64,000 nucleotides of DNA from contig NC_136000.1 of NCBI RefSeq assembly GCF_048128805.1, forward strand, positions 27,811,859 through 27,875,858. Reading direction: 5' to 3'. The translations under genes were made by a program, and so were the position numbers. Positions 38,871 through 50,299 of the stretch are shown here, piece after piece. Position 1 is the first letter of the stretch. Each line of letters starts with the position of its first letter. The notes beneath the pieces are model-generated. The model saw nothing but the letters and a program-made list of their open reading frames with translations, ran no database searches and was not told where the DNA came from. This stretch comes from Centroberyx gerrardi. Lineage: Eukaryota; Chordata; Actinopteri; Beryciformes; Berycidae.

Positions 38871-39183
38871 ACACTCTTCTGTTTGAGTATGTTTGAATGA
38901 GTGCATATGCATGTAAGTCTGTGCGTACATGAATCTATGCATTGACGTCAACAGTGCCATTTTAATGACAGTTGTGTTGCCATAGAATGGAATGCATGCA
39001 GTGTTGTTGATGTCCAATCAGATATAACTATCTCTGCACTTTATCTTTTGTCAACTTAACAGTGAATACTATTGATTGTCAAGTTTAAGAGCTTTAGATA
39101 AAGCCTGATTTGACATTGAGTTATGTGTATGTGATATGGTTTAAAGTAGTAATCCATGAGATCCTGTTTTGTTTTTTGTCTCA

Positions 39184-39400
39184 CCTGTCAGTCAAACAGT
39201 GTGTCCAGTACTGTGACGTCTTTCTCCTTGGATTTTCTGTTGATGCAGTTTGAGTTTCTCTTTTCTTTGTCTGTTGAGCCATGGTGGCTATCACTGCTCA
39301 TGCTAACTACCCAGTTCTTCTTCTGTTTTTTTCCCCAGGAAAGACCTAGCAGACAGCGGGTGTTTAGAACAGCAAATGTAAAGGTTTTCATGAACTGGAT
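39184..39400 (-). repeat. Family B dispersed repeat, longest copy
   Basis: On the minus strand this reads through TTCTAAACAC, a CCTGGGGAAAA block, GAAGAACTGGGTAGTTAGCA, and CCAAGGAGAAAGACGTCACA. The right half matches 20885-20992 and the left half matches 57114-57220. One minus-strand frame is open throughout ([11 protein letters not shown] ... KEKDVTVLDTLFD, then stop). Confidence 0.65.
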
Positions 39401-39544
39401 ATGGGTTGAATCACTATTGTGTTGTATCAATTGGTGATAGAGAGTAGCAGAACGAACATTTACTTATATGAAAATGTCACAGATTTTTACTTTAAATGAA
39501 TGTCCTGGTGGCACAACTAACATAATGCTAAAAGAAAAGTGTTC

Positions 39545-39584
<40 letters not shown>

Positions 39585-40214
39585 CCTTACATACAAACAC
39601 ATGCCCACTAATGCACTTTGACTTGCTCTTGACTGTTGTCACCATGATGTCATCCCCTCAGTAAAATGTACAATTACATCCCCTCCTCACTGCCCTCATC
39701 GGTTCATGTCTTAATCCACTTTGACGCGGCAGAACAACGGCCCCGGCCTGACAAGCTGTTTCTGCTTAATTATTCATGATCTGACTCTCTCACTTGTGTG
39801 TAGACTATATGAGGGACTTGGATTTGTCCAGAGACACTGATAGAGAGGCTGATAGACAGTTTGGACAGCCTAAAAAAAATGGCTAATTTTCAGATTTATG
39901 TGAATTGAATGGGATTCATTCTTGTTAAAGGGTCACAAATCATTGCATCATTGGCTCTGGGTCTATCTCATGGGTTAAGTGCTGCACACACTAATGCCTG
40001 GGGGTAAAAAAAAAAAAATGTCTAAATAAATAATATCACTGATGAGCTCTTTAAATCATAAGGTCAGTGACTTGTTACTTAGGGGTCGGTGCTCTATATA
40101 AGCTGTGATAAAAGGTTAATGAAGAGGAGGATCTAATATGTCATGGTCAATGCACAGGGCATATTAGCGTATGATTGGTGTGCTACGCAAACCTTTTGTT
40201 ATATATGTGAGAAA

Positions 40215-40640
40215 TTATATTTGGCTAAGTCTATAACTTTTGTGTAGGAGATTGGTGGAATTTCCATGAAATATGATACAAAAATAACATACTGTTTTGA
40301 GCTACCAGGCACTATTTTCCCTGTTTACATAGGAAGTTAATGTGATGGGAGACTGTTTACAGCTAAAAATCATTGCACGGCGGATGAATACGTGGTTGCT
40401 CACCTGAAATAGTTCCAAAAATAAACCTTAGGCTAAGGCCATATAATAAAAATCACTAACAACTTTTTATTAGTAAAAGGTCTTCTTACTTTGTTGGCAT
40501 GGCTACCTGTTAGCATGGAGCACTAGAGCCAATGATCTACCAGGGACACATGGATGATTTTGGTGGCTGTGTTCTCCTCACTTAACAGGGAAGTTGCCAA
40601 TGGGACAATCTCTCCCAAAAACTTGCGTATTCCTTTGAGG
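40215..40640 (+). repeat. Dispersed repeat, family C, copy 1
   Basis: Direct-orientation match to 42105-42530. Shared blocks include AGGAGATTGGT, CACCTGAAATAGTTCCA, GGCCATATAATAAAAA, AATGATCTACCAGG and TCCCAAAAACTTG. Identity is moderate, with indels. Confidence 0.65.
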
Positions 40641-41147
40641 AAGGCCATTTAAGGACAAAGCAGCAAGGTGAGGTGTGGGTTTCACTCTTATCTCAGTAGC
40701 TGATGGTTGCCAGGCAATAGTGGCTGCAACACACACACACACACACACACACACATAAAGCCTATCAGGCCATCGAAAATAAAGATATCTTTGTGTTTTC
40801 TTTCCCATTTTCTCAAGATCCACTCCATTAAATTCCTTCATTTAGGGTTTTAATTTAACTAGGGTGCAGTGCTGATGAGGTATTTAAATGTCCAGCAAAA
40901 GAAAAAAAAAGTTAAGCCACATCTGTCGCCAGCTGTGTGACCAGCAGGTGTCCCTCTCTGTTGGCAACACACACACACACACACACACATACACACACAC
41001 ACACACTGCGAGAGCTTAGCACGACTATAACCAACTGAATCCATTCTCCTTTTCTCCCTTTTTAATTTCTTGTTTGTTTTAAATACCTAATTTCTTGACA
41101 TTTAAGAGTTTGAGTTAAAGAAAACGGACGGCACCCTTAACCCCCAC

Positions 41148-41179
<32 letters not shown>

Positions 41180-41468
41180 CCCCTCCCCCCTCATCCCATG
41201 ACATCAGATCTGCTGTGACAGTATCTAGTGAACAGAAACAGGTTTTCATGGGAGAGATGGAGCAGAAACCCAGACCCATGGATACATGGATACACTAAAT
41301 GGTCGAGTCCCCAGAATGCCCCGCCGGCTATTTTGATCTTTTTTAATTCGTCCAGATTAAGAAGCGCTGATATTGTTTTTAAAAATAATGCCAATGACGC
41401 CAGCTGTGCATGTGATTTGGAGGACACACAAACCCCAGTGTGACCGTCTCGCTCCTGGCATTGCGTAC

Positions 41469-41471
<3 letters not shown>

Positions 41472-41515
<44 letters not shown>
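41472..41515. repeat. (CA)22 microsatellite
   Basis: About 44 bp CA, with a (TC)n tract 120 bp downstream (41633-41671). Confidence 0.93.
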
Positions 41516-41517
<2 letters not shown>

Positions 41518-41884
41518 CTGTCTGTCTGCTGGAACCTCTGCGGGGATTAACCCCACACACACGAATGCACGTGCACACACACACACTATCCTCTTTTGTC
41601 TGAGCTGGACAGCTGTTTGTGTTTGCCGTTCACCCTCTCTCTCTCTCTCTCTCTCTCGCTCTCTCTCTCTCAGTCTGATGCACTCAGGGAAACTCATATC
41701 GTTTGTTGTGTAGATTTTGTTTTCCACATTGCTTTCTTTAAGACGTTTTCCATCCATTCTTCATAGTGTCACTATTCTTACACCCTATGCTCCATAGAGT
41801 GGTAGCGACTGTAGAAATCCTCCCAACCTGCATGTATCCTTTCCAAATCATTCTTCTTACATACAGCTGTTCTTTAGGAGAGTG

Positions 41885-42530
41885 GCTCCGTGGTCAAATT
41901 ACCATTTAAGTGATGAGAACACAGACACCAAAATCATCCATAGGTCCCCGGTAGATGATTGGCTCTGCTGCTCCATGCTAACACTTTAGCTACACTATGT
42001 TGAGTGATTAGTAGGCGACTAGCATTATTCTAAAAGTGAGAAAATTAGAACTTCTAGTTCTATAGATAAATCATAAGTAATCTTAAATGATATGTGATGA
42101 AGTCTGGCAGTTTTGTGCAGGAGATTGGTCAAATTTACACAAATTTGCACATAATATGAAACAAAAATGATGCACTGTTTTGAACTTGAAGGGACTACTT
42201 TCCCTGTTTCCATAGGAAGTGAAGAGAGTGGCTGTTCACCTGAAATAGTTCCAGAAATATGGCTGGCTAATTGAGTTAATGATATTTCATTTTTTAAATA
42301 TATGAATCTACAGGCCATATAATAAAAACTGCTAACAACCTTTTATTACTAAAAAGTGAATTTTTCTTACTTGGATAATGCAATAGTGTAGCTAAAGTGT
42401 TAGCATAGAGAACTGGAGTGAATGATCTACCAGGCACACATGGATATTTGGATATCTATGTTCACATCACTTAACAGGTAAGTTGGCTAATGGGTCAGTC
42501 TCCCAAAAACTTGGCGTATTCCTTCAAGAT
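41885..42530 (+). mobile_element. Family C, copy 2, with inverted arms
   Basis: 41885-42000 is the inverse of about 42385-42495: TGTAGCTAAAGTGTTAGCAT, the ATGATCTACC/GATGATTGG block and ACATCACTTAA occur in both. This gives a roughly 650-bp element with inverted ends of about 110 bp. Copy 1 (40215) lacks the left arm. No transposase. Confidence 0.6.
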
Positions 42531-42867
42531 GGAGCAATAGCATCAGCAAAACTAGCTAGCTGGCTTTGTCTTGATGCAGCCTGCTAGTGTTATCTGTGTC
42601 AGTCTGTGGTCATATAGCAGCTTATGGGGATACTTAGTCACAAGCTGCAAACTAATACCCTTTATGGTACCACACAGATAAACACACACACACACACACA
42701 CACACAATATAAAGTTCACACAAAACACATCAATGCTCACATGTATGGGAGCGCACACACTTAAATTGCATGCTGGCACATTAACACACACGCGCAAACA
42801 CTCACATAAGCTGTATGCTGGCTCAGTCAACACATTACCATTCATACTCATACACACACACACACAC

Positions 42868-43010
42868 ACACACCATGTATCCCCTGCAGCCTCCGTTTCC
42901 AGGTCCGGTTATATAAACTCCAGTGTTTTCGGTAGAAAGATCTGAGCAGCTGCTGCTAACTGGCCTCATACCACCCCACACTGTTTCTGCCAAACACAGC
43001 ACCAGGGGGT

Positions 43011-43047
<37 letters not shown>

Positions 43048-43288
43048 ACACATACACACACATACACACATAAAGATACAATACTAAAACATGGTTGCAT
43101 AACCTAGCCATATCTCTCTCTGTCGCTCTGTCTTTCACTCTTTATCTCACTCTCTCTCGGTCATACACACACACACACACACGCTGAAAGTATCCCCTGC
43201 AGCCTTCCATGTCCAGTTACATAAATTCCAGTGTTTTGAGTAGAATGAATGGCCTCACACTGCCTCTGCCAAGCATGGCACCAGGAGG

Positions 43289-43328
<40 letters not shown>

Positions 43329-43330
43329 AC
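42868..43330. repeat. Tandem-like duplication of a segment flanked by CA microsatellites
   Basis: GTATCCCCTGCAGCC starts at about 42876 and 43190. Each copy runs through TAAA.TCCAGTGTTTT, GGCCTCA and GCACCAGG.GGTC into a CA run (43014-43070, 43292-43326). The first copy has about 30 extra bases. Confidence 0.7.
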
Positions 43331-43494
43331 CTGTGTGGTTTGTGACCACCTAAGCCACCTACCAGGCATCGGCAGCTATCTTAATTTGTTTTTTGCTTGC
43401 TTGTTTGTTAATTCATTTGTTTGTTTGTTTTGATTGGTTGATTTTAATTCATTAATTTCATCTGCACTTTTGTCTTTATGCCTTTTAAGATGAG

Positions 43495-43600
43495 ACAACA
43501 CTTTAAAAATCCCTGTGGGGAAATTGGACGTTTACAGCAGCATCGTATACAGTAAATTAGGGTTATATAAACATACATAACAGACAATTTGAAGTCAAAG
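43495..43600 (-). mobile_element. Possible LINE 3'-end fragment
   Basis: CCCTGTGGGGAAATTG followed by CAGCAGCA resembles the inverse of a non-LTR retrotransposon tail common in fish, where a short motif precedes ATCAATAAAG-like sequence. There is no coding part. An AT-rich, partly palindromic stretch follows (43730-43805). Confidence 0.3.
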
Positions 43601-46466
43601 TCAAAATGTATGAATGAAAATTATGAAAGCGAATGGAATGCAGCATTACATAAGAGGGTGTGCAGAATAGAAGCAATGGCAGCAGCAATACTTTTTGAGA
43701 CAAAAAAAACGAATAAAAAATATTTACGAATATATATATATATAATTAATATATATATAATATAATATATATAATATATAATAATATATATATAATATAT
43801 ACGAAAATATACCAAAAATATGAAATACTTAATATAATAATAACTAATATTATAGATATATAAAAAATCTATATCTATGCATAACAAAATATGAGAATAT
43901 GGAGAAAAACAATATGTGAAATTGAGGCATATACAGTATACATGTGCAAAAATGTTCTCATATTCACAATAACAAGAATATAGAGGGTCATAAATGTGTA
44001 CAGAAAGTGTCTATATTATATATTGTGTCTTTATCTAGAATGTCATTTATATATAAAGTAAATGAACTAAACTAAACCTATAAGCAGCAGCAGCAGCACA
44101 GCATGTTAAAAGCAGCACTTATGCAAAAAATGCTGACGTCATCGCAACATGTGAGGAAGATTTAGATCTGATCATGAAGGAAATAGTTAGAACCTGTTGC
44201 TTGAAGAGTTTGAGAAGAAGAGAGCAGAGAGGAGAGAAAGATAGACTGAGAGGGAGAAAGAGGAGAGGAAGAGACTCTTGATATCAAGCCAACACCTCAC
44301 AGTGTAACTGAACTGAGAAACTCTCCAAGGACGAATAAATTAAACCAATCATACATCAGTTTGATTGTGGATGAATTAACGAGCCGGTGGACACAGCCAG
44401 GCGCTGATGAATTTAACAACCAGTAAACGAGCACCCAGATGAATTAAACAACCGGTCGGTGTAGGACTGGATCAAGTGACAGCAGGCAGCTAGACTGACG
44501 CATTTGCATGAGATAGAGATCAGCAGGCTGATAGTCAAGTGAACTGGAAGACGCTTCCTCGGGGAAAACTTCTTACGTCAGCCTGAAACTTCACATTTTT
44601 TAGTTTTGCTTTGGTTAAAATAAGCAAATCATAACATATAGGTATCTTTGTCATTATGTTACAATATTCAAAGAGTATGAAACACATGGAATTTCCTCCA
44701 GAGTCATCAATACTGAAAATGTAAGCTCTCATGATACTGTAAAGTTACATAAAAAACATCCACAAAATGGCTTTTATGTATAAAAGTAAACACAAATGGA
44801 TTCAGGAATATACTTACCGTATTTCTACTAATACACACATTTTCCAGGAATATAGAGGAATATGGAAGTGAAAGTGTACCTCCAGACACAGCGATGCCCT
44901 GTGCACCAGCTCCGTTCCGGGCTTTTTCCTCTGTATTCAGGGTGCGGCGTAAATCATCAAAGAGACGCATCGCTGTCTGTCGTAACAAAGGGAAAACCGG
45001 CACAAAATTTGAGTAATTACAACTTTCATAAGGAGAAATGTCTGGAATTCCGATAGTTACAGTCTGTCAGTGATGCAGTCAGCTGGAGGAAAGCCTTATT
45101 ACCTTATTGTCTACCTGAAGGTGTTTGATTGATGCATTTGACTTAACAGCTCATCAGTTTAACACTACCTGTATCTACCTGAATATACAGATTACAGCTA
45201 GAGATTCCCTGAGTTTTCTGTTATCAGAAAGCCTGAATGTGCTGCACAGTTTGAATTAAAGCATGTGTTGTGATTTATCATTAAAAGCTATTCCATGTGG
45301 GAAATAACAACAGGTATGCATTAGTAAACAGTAGTATTAATATTAACTGTATGGCTATTCAGGTTTGTGTTTCATCCTGTCATAATTAATGCAAGCGTTC
45401 ACGCAAGAGCGATCAGGAAGAGACCGACACACACACACATGCAAAAACACACTCCGATTCACTCACACACACTCACACTCACACACACACACACACACAC
45501 ACCTTTCACCGTGAAGCATTGCGGCCCAGTGGAATGCAAAGTATCTTTTCATCTAAAAACCATTCCTGAAAACCCCAACCCTGTTTTTTCCTGCGTGTGG
45601 AAAAGAGGTTTTGGCCGAAGGGAAGGTATGTAAAAAAACACACACACACACACACACACACATATCTCTCACACGTGTCAGTCGCGCTGAATAAAGCCAC
45701 ATGACGAGCGTCATAGGTTTTTGCTGTTTATTTCAACACTAACAGTCATGTTTCACAATGCGCTGACGGGGCGTTCAGATGCTGCTGTCTGAGCTCTCTG
45801 GCTGATCTAAGAGCAGTCGGTCTACAAAGAGCCGGCTGGGTGTCATGGAGCGAAAAGCCCCAACTGTCCCCCAATACTACATGAAACTCCATAGCAACAG
45901 TATCAGTCTCTTCTAAAGCCTGCTGGTGTTACAAACTTATGAATCCTCACCATGTTACAGTTAGAAAGTCAAAAAATACAGAATAAGATGTTATGATGTA
46001 GTTGCTGTTTTTCCTTTTTTTTTCTCGATGCAATTCCTGGAAGTGCATGCCAGGAAGCACAGTTTGGGCTAATATTGCTTTGCGACATTTATTTTCCAGG
46101 ATGTAAGAAGTGAATGACAATAGAGGCTTTAAATAGGTCAGCGTAGTGCCACAGCTTTTACAAGAGAGAAGACTCTGGGATTACTGAGTAATAAAGCCGG
46201 GTTTCCCAAAAGCATCTTGAAACTCTTTTTACAGGTGTTTGCAGACTGACTTGTCTCTTGTCAGGGAAAAAAATAAGAGTTTAACCAATTTCTCAGACAG
46301 TGAAGTACTCTTTTGTTTCTCTATACACCAGAAATCATTGTATCACTTTGACGTTTCAATCATATTTGCATCCAATTATGTTATGCTAGTCTGGTTGGGG
46401 TGTGAATATAAGGTCAGTTCATTAGATACAAGCATAATTCAGTCAGAACCATAGACTACTAGACTT

Positions 46467-46817
46467 AGGGCTGGGCAAGATGGTTAAAATCAATTATCAC
46501 CATAATCATAAGGATTTCTTTCAATATTGATATATATCGCGATATGGATCACGTATGCAAAATCACGTCAAATAATCAAATTAATGTTCATCCCATTGAA
46601 CTGAACGGTAATGTTAGGTGTGATGTCAGACAAAACGGACATTTTCAAATAATATTCCTTAAAATGGACTTCATTTTGTCAGTTTTTTTTTCTAATTGCT
46701 TGTTCTCATCAATTTAGACAGCAGAATTGTGCTTCACGATGTCCCCAAATCATATCATCACCATATGATTCCACTGAAAGACGATATATGATAATATCGA
46801 ATTATCACCCAGCCCTA
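46467..46817. mobile_element. hAT-like MITE with intact 8-bp target duplication
   Basis: Starts TAGGGCTGGGC and ends ACCCAGCCCTA. The flanks are an exact duplication ACTAGACT at 46459-46466 and 46818-46825. 351 bp, no ORF. Both sub-terminal regions carry AATTATCAC/GATAATATCG-type motifs in inverse orientation. The 8-bp duplication is the hAT signature. Confidence 0.85.
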
Positions 46818-47734
46818 ACTAGACTGCAGCTATTTTAAGTGTAATCTCATGCTTTTAATTTCTAGTGTATTCATTTTTCTTATGAGTTGTGCATTGCCAT
46901 CAATCCTGCTTCTCCTTATGATACAGCAAGCAATACCTTAACTTTGACCTTAATGTAAACACAGTGCTTTCCTTGTCTACTAATAGAAAATGTTAATCAA
47001 AGCTGAGTGAGAAGATGCTTTTCAGAGAAACGAGCCCCTCATCCTTTAACCATCAGAAAGGCCAAACTGATGCCAGATCAGCAACACATGGCTAGATTTA
47101 AACAAGTGCAAAAAAAAATAATCTGAATCTGATGTTTTTGTACTGTAAATCCGGCCTGTGACACTTGACAAATACAGGACAGAGTGCAAGCAGCTGATCC
47201 TCCGTCCAGCTCTGCAACCCCATTAAATAAATATGACTCTTTGCTTTGTGCTTGAGAGACAGACACAACATCTATACTGTGAGGAAAACATCAAGCCATC
47301 TATCAGCTCTGCTTAGCGGGCAGAGCTGGGGTCAGTGGTTCTATTCCAATTCAAAAACAATCCAGCTTCATTATGCAGAAACAAACAAGTGATTAAAAAC
47401 GACTTGACCGACACAAAAGTTAGAATACTGAGCAGATAGTGCATTTGCAGCTGACTTGTCTATCTGTATAAGGGGGTTGATAGCAGACGATACCTGGCAG
47501 CACATTAAGGTACACTTGATGATGACTCTTTAAAGGAAACCCCTCTATTGACTTAACAGTGTGCCTTTGCCATAACACTTACACTTCAGTCGTTCCAGCT
47601 AATAATCAATCTGACAAAATGTTACGAAGTCTCTGTACACCTTTGATCAAGTATACCTTAATGTTAGTTTCTCACTGTAGGCTATGGACTATAAGTGGCT
47701 TATTATAATACTCTAGGCTATTCCTCATAATATG

Positions 47735-47945
47735 TGATACTTTATTGATCCCAGTAGGGAGATTCTCTTTTCTCTTGCCCTCCTCTATAGGGAGGTCAAA
47801 GGTCAGGGTCAGCTAGAAAACAGCAGCCCTGCAGCTGGTAGGGATTCAGTGTCTTGCTCAAAGACACTTCAGCAAGACGGACACATGACTTGAACCCCTG
47901 TCTTCTGGTTTAAAGATGGTCTCGCTAACCGCTAGGCCGCCCTGC
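47735..47945 (-). mobile_element. tRNA-derived SINE
   Basis: On the minus strand the head GGCGGCCTAGCGGTTAGCGA matches a pol III A box and GGGGTTCAAGTCA matches a B box about 35 bases later. A body (GAGCAAGACACTGAATCCC) and a tail ending GGGATCAATAAAGTATCAC follow. The tail resembles fish LINE 3' ends, as expected for a SINE mobilised by a partner LINE. It lies just beyond the 3' end of rassf10, same strand. No clear target duplication. Confidence 0.7.
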
Positions 47946-48118
47946 TCCTGCTAGCTTAATGTGCAACCACTACATATAGGAATTATTGCTATAGAATGAC
48001 AGCGTCCATATTGAGGTGCGTTTTGAAGAGGGGAGAGAACAACATTCCCCCGGTATTGCCAACACTGATTTCACTGCCCCTGAGTTTGTGGCATTTGCAT
48101 AAATATGTCTCAGTTAGT

Positions 48119-49600
48119 CTATACCAGCGACTCGCACACCGGGGGGTTGTCCGAGTCCTGGCTGTGCATGGAGCTCAGGCCGGTGTCCGAGTCCTCGTCG
48201 TTCGTGTTGCAGGTCTTGGACAAACCCCGGGCCTGCTCCACCCAGCCGCCGCTCTTCTCCGCCGACACCGGCTCGGCCTCGGCCTCGGCGCTCACCGCCC
48301 CGGCCTCCGCCTTACCGTCGTCGTCGGTCCCTTGGTGATTCACCTGCTCTATCTCCATGGTTTCAACTTTGGCCAGCAGATCCAGCAGTTCGCTCTCCTT
48401 GGCCTCCCAGAGTGCCAGACTCAGGTCCAAGTCGCCCTTCATGCCCTCCAGGTCGGTGTTGAGCCGCAGGCCGATGTACAGGCTCGTGTCCAGCTGCGTT
48501 TTGATCCGCTCCTCCTCCAGCGCGAGCTCGTTCTCCGACAGGCTCTCCACGTCCGCTTCCACCGCGGGCGCGGCGGCCGGAGCGGCGGACGCGGCGAGGC
48601 AGATGTCCACCGAGTCCGCGAGGCTGTCCGTGTCCTTTCCCGCGCCGGCTCCTCGCTCCTCGCGCCGCCGCTTCATCCACCGCTGGTTGAGCTCCTCCTG
48701 AATCTCCCCGGTGATGCTCTCCACGAGCGCCTCGCGCTCCGCCAGCTCCTCCTGCAGCCGCACCACCTCCTCGCACCTGCGCGCGTACTCCTCGAACTGC
48801 GCGAGGGCCTCGGCCGTGCAGCGCGCGTCCTGCCGCTCCGCTTTGCGTTTACAGTCCGAGGCGGCGGCCGGAGCCTCCGAGGAGGAGGAGGAGGACTCCA
48901 CCATGTATGTGTCCTGCACATAGTTCACCCCGTGCCTCTTGATGCGGTCAAAGTGCACTTTGGCCTCGTAGCGCTCGATCTCCCTGTCCAGCTCCTTGAT
49001 CCTGTGGATCTGCTGGCGGATGGTGTGGTCCTGGGAGATCACCAGGTGCACCAGCGTCTCCATCTTCTCCACGGAGCCCTTGTCTTTGGAGACAGCCTCC
49101 TCTTTCTTTTTGTTCATCTTATCCAACTTTCTGAAGGCTTTCCTGACGATGCGCCTCTGTTTCTCCTGCGAGAGGTTCGCGGCGGCAGCGGCGGCGGTCC
49201 AGCAGCTCCTGGCGGTGCCCTTCAGCACCCCGCCGGGGCCGCCGCTCTCCCGGCTCTGGACCACCCGGGCCTCGGCGCTGCGGGGCCCGTTGTTGGGCAG
49301 CGACGCCTCGTTCTTCACCAGGACGAAGCGCACGTTCTCCTGCTCGTCTCCCCACGCGCTCCACAGCCGGAGGATTTTGGTCTTGTTGGGTAAAATCCGC
49401 TCGAAGCCCCTCCATTTCTCCACCACGCAGTAGGACTGCGGGGCGCCGGACAGCATCGCCGCCGAGGCGCCCTGCCGCAGGTTCTGGTCCTCCAGCAGCA
49501 CTTTGACCACATCGGCGCAGGTGGTTCGCTTCGACAGGCCGGACACCAGCTTCTCCTCCCGGCAGACCCACACCGAGACCTTCCCCTCGTCCGGCTCCAT
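48119..49600 (-). CDS. rassf10: Ras association domain family member 10 (RASSF10), complete
   Basis: Uninterrupted 493-codon ORF with stop TAG. The start is the ATG in the context CCGGAG-ATGG, which gives the family N-terminus ([20 protein letters not shown]). The N-terminal Ras-association domain spans about residues 6-98 and includes [14 protein letters not shown] and [19 protein letters not shown]. Next come the conserved block [19 protein letters not shown] (145-163) and [18 protein letters not shown] (180-197). Coiled-coil-prone segments follow at about 195-225, 260-315 and 355-425. The tail is acidic and Ser-rich. Length is close to human RASSF10 (about 507 aa), and human RASSF10 is likewise intron-less in its coding part. 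Human RASSF10 is a putative tumour suppressor silenced by promoter methylation. This is the N-terminal RASSF class (RASSF7-10) and has no SARAH domain. Its upstream same-strand neighbour is tead1, as in human. RASSF9 is the closest alternative, but the RERILPNKT region, the ARVVQSRE segment and synteny favour RASSF10. Confidence 0.95.
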   Translation of the reverse strand: MEPDEGKVSVWVCREEKLVSGLSKRTTCADVVKVLLEDQNLRQGASAAMLSGAPQSYCVVEKWRGFERILPNKTKILRLWSAWGDEQENVRFVLVKNEASLPNNGPRSAEARVVQSRESGGPGGVLKGTARSCWTAAAAAANLSQEKQRRIVRKAFRKLDKMNKKKEEAVSKDKGSVEKMETLVHLVISQDHTIRQQIHRIKELDREIERYEAKVHFDRIKRHGVNYVQDTYMVESSSSSSEAPAAASDCKRKAERQDARCTAEALAQFEEYARRCEEVVRLQEELAEREALVESITGEIQEELNQRWMKRRREERGAGAGKDTDSLADSVDICLAASAAPAAAPAVEADVESLSENELALEEERIKTQLDTSLYIGLRLNTDLEGMKGDLDLSLALWEAKESELLDLLAKVETMEIEQVNHQGTDDDGKAEAGAVSAEAEAEPVSAEKSGGWVEQARGLSKTCNTNDEDSDTGLSSMHSQDSDNPPVCESLV

Positions 49601-49640
49601 CTCCGGTTCGGCTCAACTCGGAGAGGAAAAAAGTTACTTC
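48150..49640. promoter_or_regulatory. CpG island covering rassf10
   Basis: GC content and CpG frequency rise abruptly over the whole rassf10 coding exon, densest at about 48150-49000 and 49150-49640. The flanks are AT-rich and CpG-poor. A second, smaller CpG-rich patch lies at about 49960-50100, upstream of the gene and likely promoter-proximal. Human RASSF10 has a CpG island at the equivalent place. Confidence 0.7.
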
Positions 49641-49647
49641 AGTGAAT

Positions 49648-49650
<3 letters not shown>

Positions 49651-49712
<62 letters not shown>
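49651..49712. repeat. (GT)31 microsatellite in the rassf10 5' flank
   Basis: A pure GT run, reading as (CA)n on the rassf10 strand, 51-112 bp upstream of the start codon. It is in the 5' UTR or core promoter. Confidence 0.9.
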
Positions 49713-49713
<1 letters not shown>

Positions 49714-50169
49714 GCAACTCAGAATGTAAAGCCGGTTGTAGAAAGCCTTTAAATCTCTGACTCCATTCTCAGCTGAGTTTAAACGGCATAATATGAGGAA
49801 AAGGATAACAGTCATTCAAAACAGTCTCTCCCAAATAAGTTTAGCGCTCCTCTCGGTGTTTATCGGGTCCCACTTCAAAGCTCGCAAGTCCGAACAAACC
49901 CGGTGAAGGACTGTCAAAGTTGTCGGTAGAGAAATTATATCCGTTCATGTTATTCCAGCGGTAGGTGCCTGGGCGGACTACCGTCTTTTCTTCCCGGGAC
50001 TTCATCCCTCTCTCTCCCCCGGAGGTTTGGTCTCCCCAGCCCCGCGCACTGGCCCGGAGCGGAGAGGAGGAGAGCGGAGAGGAGCGTCCTTCCACCCCGG
50101 TAGGCGTGTGTTACTCTGCCGTGTGTGTGGGACAAAACAGGACAGGCAACGACAGAGACACGCCTCCCT

Positions 50170-50178
<9 letters not shown>

Positions 50179-50240
<62 letters not shown>
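50179..50240. repeat. (TC)n microsatellite upstream of rassf10
   Basis: A near-pure TC run that reads as (GA)n on the rassf10 strand, about 580-640 bp upstream of its ATG, followed by a short CA run. It lies just outside the CpG-rich promoter patch. Confidence 0.9.
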
Positions 50241-50249
<9 letters not shown>

Positions 50250-50299
50250 TTCTTTCACACAAGGACACCCAGACTGAGATAATGCAAGAAAAATACAAC

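Larger units (their letters stand above)
26683..48118. other. Intergenic/UTR region rich in repeats
   Basis: No further coding exon is supported over about 21 kb between the two convergent genes. The space is largely occupied by the repeats listed individually. Between them are unique-looking stretches (for example 27650-27830, 33290-33420, 39715-39800) that could be conserved non-coding DNA. Confidence 0.5.

Noticed and set aside
43733..43887. Tyr/Ile-rich minus-strand open frame
   Set aside because: Translation of an AT repeat region.
47890..47945. Possible tRNA gene
   Set aside because: A and B boxes are present, but no cloverleaf with paired acceptor stem can be formed. The context is a SINE head.
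47996..49393. 465-codon open frame on the plus strand opposite rassf10
   Set aside because: It is the antisense shadow of a GC-rich coding exon. It has no family similarity, while the minus-strand frame is unmistakably RASSF10.
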